A stretch of DNA of 64,000 bases from Bacillus carboniphilus (GTDB lineage: Bacteria > Bacillota > Bacilli > Bacillales > JAIVKR01), in NCBI RefSeq assembly GCF_020524035.2, contig NZ_CP129013.1:1229822-1293821 (forward strand). Reading direction: 5' to 3'. The notes under the pieces were generated by a model, which saw nothing but the letters and a program-made list of their open reading frames with translations, was not told the DNA's origin and searched no databases. The translations under genes and the position numbers were made by a program. Numbering within the stretch: position 1 is the stretch's first letter; each line of letters opens with the position of its first letter. Positions 38,320-48,303 of this stretch are shown in pieces.

Positions 38320-38868
38320 TTATACAACTTGAGTTGTAATCCATTTACTTAACCGTTTATAAACCATTAAAAAGACCATCCCAACAATTAATCCTTTGAG
38401 CATATTAAAAGGCATGATGATCTTTACAATTTTCTCTATTGGCATTTCTGGAATATTCATAAAGAAAGCATAAAGCGGAAAAATCACGAAATAGTTGGCA
38501 ATTGCCATTCCAATTGTCATAATAAGTGTTCCGAGACCAATCCCTACCACTAACCCTTTGGTTGAGTTTAATTTTTTAAACATAAGGGCTACTGGAATGA
38601 CAAACATCGATCCTGCTAAGAAGTTTGCAAACTGTCCTATCGGAACTCCCGTTTGACTAGAAGTAAATAAATAATGAAATCCATTTTTTAAAAACTCCAC
38701 TAAAATGCCGCTAATAGGCCCAAACATAATAGCTGCAATTACGGCAGGTATATCACTAAAATCAATTTTCAAAAACGGAGGAAATCCTGGAAAAGGAAAA
38801 TCCAACATCATCAATAAAAACGACAAACTTCCTAACATTGAAACTGTGACTAATTTTTTCACTTTCAT
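38320..38868 (-). CDS. ribU: Riboflavin transporter RibU (ECF S component)
   Basis: Membrane riboflavin-binding subunit that works with the shared ECF energising module, which is encoded elsewhere. I start it at 38868 (MKVKKLVTVSMLGSLSF), with AAAGGAGAGG; an upstream start is unlikely. About six hydrophobic segments are present, with the LDFPFPGFPPFLKIDFSDIPA region after the first. The FMN riboswitch upstream supports riboflavin as the substrate. Confidence 0.92.
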   Translation of the reverse strand: MKVKKLVTVSMLGSLSFLLMMLDFPFPGFPPFLKIDFSDIPAVIAAIMFGPISGILVEFLKNGFHYLFTSSQTGVPIGQFANFLAGSMFVIPVALMFKKLNSTKGLVVGIGLGTLIMTIGMAIANYFVIFPLYAFFMNIPEMPIEKIVKIIMPFNMLKGLIVGMVFLMVYKRLSKWITTQVV

Positions 38869-38935
38869 TTTTACCTCTCCTTTTTCAAGAAGATCCATCT
38901 TGAAAAGAAGGAATGGTCCTTTAATCTGCTTTTAC

Positions 38936-39000
38936 AAACTAAAACGCACCTCAAAACTCCAAGAAGCCTCAAAGAGGCATTAAAGAAGGAAGAGGTGCGT
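38936..39000 (-). terminator. Riboswitch terminator before ribU
   Basis: Stem ACGCACCTC/GAGGTGCGT enclosing a smaller GCCTC/GAGGC hairpin and followed by TTTTAG on the minus strand. It lies between the FMN aptamer and ribU, the place for an expression platform. Confidence 0.75.
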
Positions 39001-39060
39001 CTGATTTATATGCAGACTAAATAAACGTTTGATACTATCTTTTTCAAACGAGAACCTCCA

Positions 39061-39182
39061 TCTTCTCCCATCCAGACTATACTGTCGGCTTCGGAATCTC
39101 ACCGAATCCTGCCTTGCGGCTCGCGGGCTTAGAAACAAGTTTCATCACCGCCGGTAGGGAATTTCACCCTGCCCCGAAGATA
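39061..39182 (-). ncRNA. FMN riboswitch (RFN element) of ribU
   Basis: On the minus strand the conserved aptamer blocks appear in order: GGGGCAGGGTGAAATTCCC, ACCGGCGGT, GCCCGCGAGC, and CCGACAGTATAGTCTGGATG at the 3' end. FMN binding favours the downstream terminator and lowers riboflavin import. Confidence 0.96.
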
Positions 39183-39333
39183 GATCTAACCTATATAATA
39201 TTTTCATAATAAGTATACTAGAATATTAGTCATTTGTGAATCTTTTTGTATTTGAATTAACTTTTGTCTTTTCGGTTAATATTAAGATTAATTATTAATT
39301 TTGTAAATAAAGATTTTATTATTCCTATTTTTA

Positions 39334-39362
39334 TTGACAAATGTACTTTACTATGATAAATT
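39334..39362 (+). promoter_or_regulatory. Candidate sigma-A promoter of serA
   Basis: TTGACA, 17 bases, TAAATT, about 65 bases upstream of the serA start. The -35 box is perfect and the -10 box keeps four of six bases. Confidence 0.6.
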
Positions 39363-39428
39363 ATCTGATATTTTGATATAGTTATAATGTTTCAAATTCA
39401 CTCGAACTAATAAATAGGAGGAAAAACC

Positions 39429-41003
39429 ATGTTCCGTGTTCTCGTTGCTGATCCAATAAGTGAAGAAGGCTTGCAACCTCTTCTTGAATCTCCTTTAGTC
39501 TCCTTAACGATCAAAAAAGTCGATGAAGTAAAACAAGAATTGCATGAATTTGATGCGATTTTAGTAAGAAGTGCTACACACGTTTCTGAACTATTGATTA
39601 AAAAAATGAAAAAGCTAAAAATTATCGCTAGAGCTGGTGTTGGTGTTGATAATATTGATATAGATGCTGCCACTAAATACGGAGTTGTCGTTATTAATGC
39701 CCCTAACGGTAACACCATCTCAACTGCAGAGCACACTTTTGCGATGATGGCCTCACTTATGCGCCATATCCCACAAGCTTCACAATCTGTCAAGCAAGGT
39801 GAATGGAAACGTTCTTCCTTTGTAGGAGCTGAACTTTATCAAAAGAGATTAGGCATTATCGGATTTGGTCGCATAGGCGGTGAAATTTCAAAAAGAGCGA
39901 AAGCATTCGGTATGGAAGTCATCGTTTTTGATCCTTTTTTAAACAAATCAAAAGCTGAAAAGTTTGGTGTTCAATACGCTTCTTTACATGAGTTGCTGGA
40001 ACAATCAGACATTATAACCGTTCATACTCCTTTAACAAAGGAAACCAAACATTTAATTAATAACAAGACAGTGCAACTAACAAAACAAGGCGTTTACTTC
40101 ATTAATTGTGCTAGAGGTGGAATTATTGATGAGGGTATGTTAATTGAGTTTTTAGAGAATGGTCACATTGGGGGTGTCGCATTAGATGTATTTGAAGTAG
40201 AACCACCTGTAAACCACAAACTGATAGCGCACAATAAAGTTATTACAACCCCTCATTTAGGAGCATCTACAAAAGAGGCTCAGTTAAATGTAGCCTCACA
40301 AGTTGCTGAGGAAGTATTAGCATTCTTAAAGGGACATCCTGTTACATCATCGATTAATTTACCTACTTTATCGAAAGAGGTTTATCGTGCGATTAAACCT
40401 TACTATCATTTGGCAAAAAAAATTGGTTCGTTCATTTCTCAATGCATGCAAGAACCCGTTCAAGAGATTTCCATTAGCTATGAAGGTTCAGTTACAGAAC
40501 TTGAAACACCTTTTATTACGAAAAGTTTATTGGCTAGTTTTTTAAATGAACGAATTGACTTTACGGTAAACGAAGTCAACGCTGGAATTGTCGCCACTGA
40601 AAGAGGAATAAGCTATAGCGAGAAGAAGCAATCCAACCTTTCTGGATATGAAAACTGTTTAACCGTTGAAGTAAAAGGTGAACAACATTATTTCACCGTT
40701 AAAGCCACCTCTATTCCAAATTTCGGAGAAAGAATTGTTAAAGTGAATGACTTCAATATCGACTTTTATCCAAACGGACCGATCCTCTATGTTCAGCATT
40801 TAGACAAACCAGGCGTGATTGGGCATGTTGGTAACATTTTAGGTAATTATGATGTTAATATTGCCACTATGCAAGTAGGACGGAAAAAAGCAGGTGGAGA
40901 GGCCATCATGATGCTTACCTTTGACAAACAAGTCGATGTAGCTGTCATTAATGAATTAAAAGAATTACAGGATATCCTTTCAATTATAGAAATATTTGTT
41001 TGA
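39429..41003 (+). CDS. serA: D-3-phosphoglycerate dehydrogenase
   Basis: First step of serine synthesis, oxidising 3-phosphoglycerate with NAD. The 524 residues include the NAD motif GFGRIGGEISKRAKAFG, the catalytic stretch NCARGGIIDE and TPHLGASTKEAQ. An intervening ASB domain and a C-terminal ACT domain (ILYVQHLDKPGVIGHVGNIL) follow, the long form subject to serine control. The start follows AATAGGAGG. Confidence 0.96.
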   Translation: MFRVLVADPISEEGLQPLLESPLVSLTIKKVDEVKQELHEFDAILVRSATHVSELLIKKMKKLKIIARAGVGVDNIDIDAATKYGVVVINAPNGNTISTAEHTFAMMASLMRHIPQASQSVKQGEWKRSSFVGAELYQKRLGIIGFGRIGGEISKRAKAFGMEVIVFDPFLNKSKAEKFGVQYASLHELLEQSDIITVHTPLTKETKHLINNKTVQLTKQGVYFINCARGGIIDEGMLIEFLENGHIGGVALDVFEVEPPVNHKLIAHNKVITTPHLGASTKEAQLNVASQVAEEVLAFLKGHPVTSSINLPTLSKEVYRAIKPYYHLAKKIGSFISQCMQEPVQEISISYEGSVTELETPFITKSLLASFLNERIDFTVNEVNAGIVATERGISYSEKKQSNLSGYENCLTVEVKGEQHYFTVKATSIPNFGERIVKVNDFNIDFYPNGPILYVQHLDKPGVIGHVGNILGNYDVNIATMQVGRKKAGGEAIMMLTFDKQVDVAVINELKELQDILSIIEIFV

Positions 41004-41009
41004 GAAAGT

Positions 41010-41047
41010 TTTTTGGCGTCCATCACCTAACGATAGACGCCATTTTT
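41010..41047. terminator. Shared terminator between serA and the M23 gene
   Basis: Stem GGCGTC/GACGCC with a 15-nt loop, flanked by TTTTTT on one side and ATTTTT on the other, between two convergent genes. It can serve both strands. Confidence 0.85.
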
Positions 41048-41820
41048 CAGTTTTTCTGTTTGTTCGCTCTTAAATCTTCTGAATCCTTTTTACGATCCTC
41101 CAAAGTCCTTTCTACTACTTCCCCGTTTATTTGCAACTCCTGTTTAGGATAGATCAAATCAGACTTTAGCGAATTCCATTCCATTAATTCATCTACAGTT
41201 ACTTGATACTTTCTTGAAATGGCCCATAAAGTGTCTCCTTTTTCAACTTTAACGACAAACTGACGTTCTGTTTCCTCCATTTTTGAAGCTTGAACCACTT
41301 GATCATCATCTCTATGATTATTTTGCTCAAATACAAACAGTGGATCAATTGCGTTTTGTTTATCCATTGTCCACTCTTTGTTATGTATTTCGAAGTGAAG
41401 GTGAATACCCGTTGAATTGCCCGTACTACCCACGATCCCAATCACTTGACCTTTGCTTACTTTTTCTCCTTCACTAACAGACCTTTTACTCAAATGAGCG
41501 TATACGGTTTCATATTGTCCACCATGATTAATAAAAACCACATTTCCATATGAAGAAGAGTAATAAGATCTCGACACCGTCCCATTTTCAACGGTCATTA
41601 CTTTGGCATCTTTTTCAGTAGAAATATCAATCCCTTTATGATGTCCTCCTCTAGATCCAAAATGATCCGTAATATCCCCTTCAATCGGTATAACCCACTC
41701 TTCTTTTATGTATTGATTTATATTTTCTTCCGCATTAACGACTATTCCAGTTAAAAAAAGGATGCTAATACACAACGCCATAACAATGACAATGCCTATT
41801 CTTTTTAAGTAGTCAATCAT
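41047..41820 (-). CDS. M23-family peptidase with a C-terminal LysM domain
   Basis: Probable cell-wall endopeptidase or wall-associated protein. A membrane or signal helix spans about residues 8-28. The peptidase domain has GSRGGHHKGIDIS and HLHFEIH, the metal-binding H/D and HxH motifs. The LysM domain follows (VEKGDTLWAISRKYQVTVDEL, ending QELQINGE). The 257-residue form resembles SpoIIQ-like M23 proteins, but the zinc residues are present here, so it may be active. It is between serA and the rsiX end. Confidence 0.83.
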   Translation of the reverse strand: MIDYLKRIGIVIVMALCISILFLTGIVVNAEENINQYIKEEWVIPIEGDITDHFGSRGGHHKGIDISTEKDAKVMTVENGTVSRSYYSSSYGNVVFINHGGQYETVYAHLSKRSVSEGEKVSKGQVIGIVGSTGNSTGIHLHFEIHNKEWTMDKQNAIDPLFVFEQNNHRDDDQVVQASKMEETERQFVVKVEKGDTLWAISRKYQVTVDELMEWNSLKSDLIYPKQELQINGEVVERTLEDRKKDSEDLRANKQKN

Positions 41821-42085
41821 AATAACCCTCCATATATTTATAATAATAGGTTGCTGAATAGTAAGGGGGCTGTGTCTCTCTCAGATACGCAATATAAAAT
41901 AGGTCCTCTAGTTGATCTGTTACCATCGTCCAATAGAATGATTTTGAGATATTGTATGATCACTTGTCTATTAATAGAACAAAAACTAGTATATTGCAAT
42001 ATATGGTATACCATGCATGATTTTCGAAAAAAATTTTTCTTTTTTTGAAATTGGGGCATAACCTCTTAAAAATAAACGTAAAAAG

Positions 42086-42216
42086 GGGCTGTTCAGAAGG
42101 TCCATTTTCATAGTAAATGAGGACAAATTGAAACCCCAAAAATGTCGTTATAACAACATTTTTGGGGTTTACTTTTATCAAGGTTTTGTCTAAAAAAGTT
42201 ACTTTTCAGACAGCCC
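42086..42216. repeat. Family C repeat with terminal inverted repeats
   Basis: About 131 bp, starting GGGCTGTTCAGAAGG and ending TTTTCAGACAGCCC, so the ends are related inverted repeats. A strong palindrome lies inside, arms AACCCCAAAAATGT and ACATTTTTGGGGTT (42131-42170). A partial copy is at 51538. The ends resemble those of many insertion sequences, but there is no transposase. The remaining 260 bases up to the M23 gene hold no gene I can support. Confidence 0.65.
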
Positions 42217-42243
42217 TTCGTTCTCCATTTTAGTCATTTCTTT

Positions 42244-43340
42244 TTAATTAATAGGGTTAGGTGAAAAAGGAACATTAATGGGTTGATCTAAATTCCATTT
42301 ACCTATTTGCTTTTCATTTATCCCTTTAAAATGAACTTGCTCGTAATTAAATTCTTTTGCTGTCATTAATATCGCCTCTATCATAAATATAGCTTCCTGT
42401 GAGCTATTCACTTTTTCACCATTGTTTACAAAAACAATAAGGGTTCGGCCACCTTCACTCGTCTCTATATCAAGGTCTAAAGAAGGATCAATGGATGGTA
42501 ACAAAAATTGATTACCTTCCTTCATGAAGTTGAACGCCTCTGATATGTTTTTAAACTTTTTATTAGAAGGAACTAAAAAATCTCTTTCTACTGATAATTT
42601 TAAATAAGCTCTCTGTTGATTCATTTCAGGCAATAAGTCAACACTCTTTTCATTCATGACGATTTTTAATTGTTTATTATGCCACCTGAATGACTCTTCT
42701 ATAAACTTTATTATATTATCTGAATCCGGCGCGTCTTGGGAAACTTTCAATACAATTTCCTGATCAGCTTTCATTACATCAATATATTGAAAAAAAATCT
42801 CCACTTAAGTTTACATTATCTAAACTCCCATATTCATTAAAAACATTGTTATACTTTTCTAATAAAGTATCCCCTCTAATATTTCTGAAGGAAATAGGAA
42901 TGAAGTCATTATTTTGGTTATAAGGGAACGCTAAGGTCACTGTATCTTTTCGGTCTTGAGCAACATAAGAAACAACTTCACTATCTACTATATTTGCTTT
43001 ATCAAGCTTCATTTCATCGTTCGACTCTTGCATAATCGTTCCTTGCTCTTGTTCATCTATACTATACATTTCTATATTGCTACTCTCTGACGATTTGTCT
43101 TCAGCTATATTTTGTTGATTTTGGGGAGAATCGAATAAAGGAATAGATAGTAAAAGAACAATCATTCCTACTGCAACTACAGCAATGCCCGGAAGAAAAC
43201 TCTTTTTTTAAGTGAGCTTTTTCTTGATTTCTTTCAGAAATTTTTTCGAATAACTTTTCTTTTGACTGATTATCCTTCAATGGAGGTAATTGTTTTAATA
43301 AAGATTCTATTTCTTTATCATTCCAATGTGATTTTTTCAT
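42244..43340 (-). CDS. rsiX: Anti-sigma-X factor RsiX, frameshifted twice
   Basis: Membrane protein that holds sigma-X inactive. Three frame segments join if one base is removed from each of two runs: 43203-43209 (seven T, A on the gene strand) and 42790-42797 (eight A). The corrected product is about 364 residues. A short cytoplasmic N-terminus binds the sigma factor, a membrane helix follows near residues 48-70, and a large extracellular domain completes it. It overlaps the end of sigX by 23 bases. Both breaks are in homopolymers and are probably sequence errors. Confidence 0.78.
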
Positions 43341-43869
43341 TTATTTTTCCCTCCTTTTCAATGGCTAATTCAGACATTTGATCCTTTAGCTTTTTTAGTG
43401 CTCGATGTTGGGTTGTTTTTACTTTACTTTGTGACCATTTCAATACTTGTGCTGTTTCAACAATTGATAATTGCTGAATATATCTTAGTATCACAACTGC
43501 TCGCTGATTTTCATTACAGCAGTCTAGCGCTTCATATATTAGCTTAACAGATTCACTCTGAACCACGATTTCTTCTGGTAGTGGTTTCGAATCGGATATA
43601 GATAATGCATCAATGTCTAATTTATTCATCAAACGTTGTTTCCACGTCTTTTGTTGTCGAAAATAATCCATAGCAACATTTCTAGCGATGGAAAATAACC
43701 ATGTTTTTTGGCTGCTTCTTCCCTCAAACTTTTCATAGCTTTTTAACACCTTTATATAAACCTCTTGAACTAGGTCATCAACTACATCTGGTTTTTTTAC
43801 CATATACATTAAAAATTGATAGATTTCTTTATGGTATTGATCATACAGCTCCTGAAAGGCCTCTTCCAT
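43318..43869 (-). CDS. sigX: ECF sigma factor SigX
   Basis: Extracytoplasmic sigma factor for envelope and antimicrobial-peptide responses. The start at 43869 (MEEAFQELYDQYH) has GGAGGGTG; an earlier in-frame ATG is possible. Region 2 has DDLVQEVYIKVLKSYEKF and SSQKTWLFSIARNVAMDYFR. Region 4 has RAVVILRYIQQLSIVETAQVL. It is followed by rsiX and preceded by a matching sigma-X promoter. Confidence 0.9.
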   Translation of the reverse strand: MEEAFQELYDQYHKEIYQFLMYMVKKPDVVDDLVQEVYIKVLKSYEKFEGRSSQKTWLFSIARNVAMDYFRQQKTWKQRLMNKLDIDALSISDSKPLPEEIVVQSESVKLIYEALDCCNENQRAVVILRYIQQLSIVETAQVLKWSQSKVKTTQHRALKKLKDQMSELAIEKEGKINEKITLE

Positions 43870-43894
43870 CAATTCACCCTCCATTCTTTTATTA

Positions 43895-43920
43895 GTCGTT
43901 ACATGTATAAAAAAGTTACA
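43895..43920 (-). promoter_or_regulatory. Autoregulatory sigma-X promoter
   Basis: TGTAAC, 16 bases, CGAC on the minus strand, the known sigma-X -35 and -10 pattern, 25 bases before the sigX ATG. It implies sigma-X drives its own gene. Confidence 0.7.
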
Positions 43921-43949
43921 TATTTGTTGTCAAAAACAACTATTGCTTA

Positions 43950-43981
43950 CTTACAAAAAAACAGGCCCTGTAACAGGACCA
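43950..43981 (-). terminator. Intrinsic terminator after the adenosyltransferase gene
   Basis: Stem GGTCCTG/CAGGGCC with loop TTA, followed by TGTTTTTTT on the minus strand. It separates the res transcript from sigX. Confidence 0.85.
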
Positions 43982-44569
43982 TTAAGAGCTTTTATCTGTT
44001 TTAAAAACGATCGCACTTCGTTCATATTCTACATCGTTTACTTGAAGCCTGTAATTAATTACCCTTGCCAATGCAAATAAATAGTCCGATAACCGGTTGA
44101 TATACATTAAAACAAGATTATGGATTTGATGCTCTCTCTTTAAAGAAACAATTTGCCTTTCCGCCCTTCTCGTTACCGCACGGGCACTATGAATCAAGGT
44201 AGCACTCTTAGACCCACCAGGTAAAATAAACTTTTCTAAAGCTGGAGCCTCATCAACATAATCATCAATTCTCTTTTCTAAATCATCAATCATTGCCTGA
44301 GTTGTTTTAAAAGGATGCTTATTTTTTTCATAAACTACCGCCAAATCACTTCCGCAGTCAAATAGTTCATGTTGAATTTTTTGTAACTCATTATAAATAC
44401 GACTAAATTGCTCTTTAGGTAACTCTGCCATCGCTTGACCAATCAAGCAATTCACTTCATCAATCGTTCCATAAGCCTCAACTCGTAAATCATCTTTATC
44501 CACTCTTGCCCCTATAAGACTCGTTTTTCCTTCATCACCTGAACGTGTATATATTTTCATTGGACCCAC
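43982..44569 (-). CDS. PduO-type ATP:cob(I)alamin adenosyltransferase
   Basis: Makes adenosylcobalamin from ATP and cob(I)alamin. The 195-residue product has the ATP-binding N-terminus YTRSGDEGKTSLIG, then VEAYGTIDEVNCLIGQA and PGGSKSATLIHSARAVTRRAERQIV. It begins 12 bases after resE, so it is probably co-transcribed with the res genes. No cobalamin-dependent enzyme is in the window. B. subtilis has no gene here. Confidence 0.9.
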   Translation of the reverse strand: MGPMKIYTRSGDEGKTSLIGARVDKDDLRVEAYGTIDEVNCLIGQAMAELPKEQFSRIYNELQKIQHELFDCGSDLAVVYEKNKHPFKTTQAMIDDLEKRIDDYVDEAPALEKFILPGGSKSATLIHSARAVTRRAERQIVSLKREHQIHNLVLMYINRLSDYLFALARVINYRLQVNDVEYERSAIVFKTDKSS

Positions 44570-44581
44570 TCCTCTGACAAA

Positions 44582-46330
44582 TTAATGATTAGGAATAAAG
44601 AAACTAAAGGTTGTCCCTTCCTTTTCTTTACTATGAACTGAAATGGTCCCTTCATGAGCCTCGACAATATTCTTGACAATCGCTAGACCAAGGCCAGTTC
44701 CAGAACGCCCTCTTGTCCTTGCTTTATCAGCCTTGTAAAAACGTTCAAAGACAAATGGCAAATCCTCTTCTTTTATTCCTACCCCAGTATCACTAATATC
44801 AAACTTTAAACCACCTTGATGAGACTTTACATTGATCTTAATCTCTCCACCATCAGAAGTATGTCGAAATGCGTTGTCAATTAAGTTTGTTAATACTTGT
44901 TCTAATCGATCTGGATCGAATTCGTAATGGTTGCTTTCTATATCTATGCTTGAAAAAAGATGGATTTGTTTTTGTTTTGCAATACCTTGGAATTTCCTTT
45001 CAACCTTCTCAATAAATTGTTCAACATTGACGTCTTCCATGCGAAGGGTAATGTGACCCGCTTCCATACGAGCAAGATCTAACAAGTCGTTAACAAGCCT
45101 ACCCATTCTTAATGACTCATCATATATCACTCTTGCAATTTCTTGCTTCTCTTCTTCCGAACTAGCAATATTATCGACAATGGCTTCACTATAACCTTGA
45201 AGCATAGAGATAGGCGTTCTTAGTTCATGAGAAACATTGGCAATAAAATCTTTTCGTAATTTATCCAATCTTCGTTCTTCCGTCATGTCACGTAAAATCG
45301 CAACGGCTCCTCTTATGTAGGACTGATTGTATAACGGACTCATCACAATCACCCAACTTCGACCTTGCACCTTCATTTCAATGATCTGCTCTTTTTCTGT
45401 ATTAACAACTCTTTGAAAAAGTTCCTTTAATTCGATGGGTAATTCTTCATTTTCTTGCATTCCATTTTCGTAATACCAAGCTTGAAAGAACCTTTCTGCT
45501 GGTGGATTTGTGACTAAGAAGCTACCATCTACCTTTAATGTGATCACGCCATCAGCCATACTGCTTAAAATATTGGATAAATGTTCTTTTTGTTGTTCAA
45601 TCGCATTTAGATGATACTTTAACTGTTTACCCATTCGGTTAAAAGCAATGGCTAAGCCACCAATTTCATCATGAGTCAAAATAGGAACCTTCGTATCAAA
45701 CTTACCATTAGCGAGTTCGTGTGCCGCCTCTTTCATTTTTCGAAGCGGATAGGTGATTCTTGTTGATAAGAAAAAAGCGAACACAGTCGTTAAAACGATC
45801 GCAATTCCTGCTGCAAGTAAAATATACGTTGTTGTTTTCTTAGACGTGTCATAAATCGCCATTAATGATTGGGCAACATAAACAGCTCCATCTTCATAAG
45901 GAATTCCGACAATTAAGAGAGAGTGGTCTTGTGAGCCTGAAGACTGTAGTTCTTGAGGTTCACGTACTTCAATTACTTCTTTTTTACTTGAAATAACCGA
46001 AGCTAATTTTTCGTCTTGGACAATTTCTTCTGCGATCTCTGTTGAATTTTTTTGTCCAGAAGAAAACACTTCATCTTCTGAGACGACAATAATATGGGTA
46101 AGACTATCTGTTAATTCAAAAACTATATCTTTTGCAAGTTTTTCATTTTCATGACTTTCCATTATAAATGCAACTTTATTTGCTAGCTTTGATAAATCAT
46201 CCTTTACTTCTTGCATATGATAATTCTCCATAAATTGGAGTAACAAAAAAGTTAAAACGAGCAATACAAAACTAACCAATATTAGAATTGTTCCCCATAG
46301 TTTAACGACAACACTTTTCCAAAATTTCAT
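44582..46330 (-). CDS. resE: Sensor histidine kinase ResE
   Basis: Partner of ResD in aerobic and anaerobic respiratory control. The 582 residues start with a membrane helix near 8-30, then an extracellular sensor, a second helix near 168-188, HAMP, PAS and the kinase. The phosphorylated histidine is in [16 protein letters not shown]. The ATP-binding boxes are [18 protein letters not shown] and [10 protein letters not shown]. It overlaps resD by four bases. Confidence 0.94.
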   Translation of the reverse strand: MKFWKSVVVKLWGTILILVSFVLLVLTFLLLQFMENYHMQEVKDDLSKLANKVAFIMESHENEKLAKDIVFELTDSLTHIIVVSEDEVFSSGQKNSTEIAEEIVQDEKLASVISSKKEVIEVREPQELQSSGSQDHSLLIVGIPYEDGAVYVAQSLMAIYDTSKKTTTYILLAAGIAIVLTTVFAFFLSTRITYPLRKMKEAAHELANGKFDTKVPILTHDEIGGLAIAFNRMGKQLKYHLNAIEQQKEHLSNILSSMADGVITLKVDGSFLVTNPPAERFFQAWYYENGMQENEELPIELKELFQRVVNTEKEQIIEMKVQGRSWVIVMSPLYNQSYIRGAVAILRDMTEERRLDKLRKDFIANVSHELRTPISMLQGYSEAIVDNIASSEEEKQEIARVIYDESLRMGRLVNDLLDLARMEAGHITLRMEDVNVEQFIEKVERKFQGIAKQKQIHLFSSIDIESNHYEFDPDRLEQVLTNLIDNAFRHTSDGGEIKINVKSHQGGLKFDISDTGVGIKEEDLPFVFERFYKADKARTRGRSGTGLGLAIVKNIVEAHEGTISVHSKEKEGTTFSFFIPNH

Positions 46331-47043
46331 TCATTACTTACCTCAAATTTATAGCCGACTCCCCAAACTGTGACGATCATTGCTGCGGCCTCACTCGATA
46401 CTTTATTTAACTTCTCTCTTAGTCGCTTTACATGTGTATCTACTGTTCGTAAATCGCCAAAAAAATCATAATGCCACACTTCTTTTAACAGTTTTTCACG
46501 GTCATATACTTTATCTGGAGTTTTTGCTAAATAATAGAGTAATTCATATTCTTTCGGAGTTAGGTTTACTTCTTCTCCATTCGCTGTCACTCTATGTGCA
46601 TCATGGTCAATGGTCAAATACGGGAAAGCGATCACATTTTTTGCCGTTGTGTCTGTTTTTAAATAAGTGGTAGGTGAGGAACGTCGTAAGATTGCTTTAA
46701 CTCTTAATACGACCTCTCTAGGACTAAATGGCTTGACAATATAATCATCGACCCCTACTTCAAATCCTTGTACTCGGTTCGCTTCTTCTCCTTTAGCTGT
46801 TAACATAATAATAGGTGTCGCCTTTTTTTCTCTAAGCTTTTTACAAACTTCTACTCCATCAATTCCAGGCATCATAATATCTAAAAGGATAAGATCAAAA
46901 TCTCTTGATAAAGCAAATTCTAACGCCTCATCTCCATTTTCAGCTTCTTCTATTTGATATCCTTCTCGCTCTAAATACATTTTTAGTAAACGACGAATAC
47001 GTTCTTCATCATCAACGACTAAAATTGTTCTGTTTTGTTCCAT
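46327..47043 (-). CDS. resD: Response regulator ResD
   Basis: OmpR-family activator of respiration and anaerobic genes. The receiver has [11 protein letters not shown], the phospho-acceptor aspartate in [11 protein letters not shown] and the lysine in [10 protein letters not shown]. The winged-helix DNA-binding domain is near residues 135-235. I start it at 47043, with AGAGGA upstream; an ATG six bases earlier is also possible. A hairpin lies between it and resC. Confidence 0.94.
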   Translation of the reverse strand: MEQNRTILVVDDEERIRRLLKMYLEREGYQIEEAENGDEALEFALSRDFDLILLDIMMPGIDGVEVCKKLREKKATPIIMLTAKGEEANRVQGFEVGVDDYIVKPFSPREVVLRVKAILRRSSPTTYLKTDTTAKNVIAFPYLTIDHDAHRVTANGEEVNLTPKEYELLYYLAKTPDKVYDREKLLKEVWHYDFFGDLRTVDTHVKRLREKLNKVSSEAAAMIVTVWGVGYKFEVSNE

Positions 47044-47073
47044 GTCCATTCCTCTCTTCCCCATTCGTTTCTA

Positions 47074-47112
47074 TCGGAAAAGAACCTTCACAAACATACG
47101 TGAAGGTTCATG
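47074..47112 (-). terminator. Hairpin between resC and resD
   Basis: Stem GAACCTTCAC/GTGAAGGTTC followed by TTTTCC on the minus strand, just after the resC stop. It may limit read-through from resABC to resDE; the T-run is short. Confidence 0.7.
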
Positions 47113-47113
47113 A

Positions 47114-48290
47114 CTATGCATAGCTATGCAAGCCAGCAATAACTAAGTTGACAAAGATTAAGTTAAACATAATTATAGCAAAGCCTATCACACCTAGCCA
47201 AGCAGATCTTTCACCATGCCATCCTCTTGATAGCCTTAAATGTAAGTAGGCTGCATAAAACAAGAAGGTAATTAGCGCCCACACTTCTTTAGGGTCCCAA
47301 CCCCAGAACCTCGTCCATGCAATTTGCGCCCAGATCATTGCAAAGATTAATGCGCCTAGTGTAAAGATCGGGAAGCCTATAGCAACAGAGCGATAACCAA
47401 TCTCATCAACTAAATCAATATTTACATTTTTGACCAATGGTTTTAATGATGCCGCAAGTCTTTTTCTTAAAATGAGTCTTAATAAGCCGTATAAAATCAA
47501 TCCTACTGACATTGACCAAATAACGGTATTTAATTTTCTAGCCGAAATGATTGCAGGCATTTCAATAGACGACTCTAACTTGCCTTCTGTTAATAATTCA
47601 CCTTGATTTGGTGCAACCAATGAAGGAATGCTATACACCATTTCATCTTCTTGACCTTTTTTTATCAATCCAGCTATAAACGGCTTCATATTCCACTGTT
47701 CTAAAGGCCGTAAAAATTAACACAAATGCAATCGTACAAACAACCGTATACATAATCATTTCTAACCAAAACGTTTTTTTAGACGCCTTCGTTTGGTCAA
47801 TAACTCGAACTAAATAAATGACTCCTGCAACTGCATTTATAGATAAAATCGCTTGTCCTAGTGCTGCAGTAGTTACATGTATATGAAGCCAGTCGCTTTG
47901 CAAAGCAGGAATCAGTGGAGATACATCACTCGGAAAAACACTTGCATAGGCAATTAATAATAACGCTACTGGTAAGGAAAAGACTCCTAATACAGGTGTT
48001 TTATATATAAAGAAGATAATGATAAATGCCAAAACAAGCATCATTCCAAAGGAAGTTGTAAATTCAAATAAATTACTAACAGGAGCATGTCCTGCTACCG
48101 TCCACCTTAAAATAAAATACCCTAGATGAGATAGAAAACCTAAAATAGTAACCGTTATCCCGATTTTCCCCCATTTACCAATAGACTGTTTTTCTTCTTT
48201 CTTGACTTTTATTTCTCCACTGAATAAAAAGGTGGCAAGTAAATATGAAATAAAGGCAATATATAATAAAGTACTACTCAATTCAATCAT
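47114..48290 (-). CDS. resC: Cytochrome c biogenesis protein ResC (CcsA/CcsB family), frameshifted
   Basis: Polytopic haem-handling protein that works with ResB in system II cytochrome c maturation. The [22 protein letters not shown] stretch carries the haem-binding WWD domain. The N-terminal part ends YSWIDKK and continues in another frame as [11 protein letters not shown]. The break is a run of seven T (A on the gene strand) at 47657-47663. With six the product is 391 residues, a normal length. The extra base is probably an error. Confidence 0.85.
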
Positions 48291-48303
48291 TTATCTATCC
48301 CTC

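Noticed and set aside
41838-42181. Small open frames on both strands between the M23 gene and rsiX
   Set aside because: No ribosome site or recognised family; they overlap the family C repeat and AT-rich sequence.
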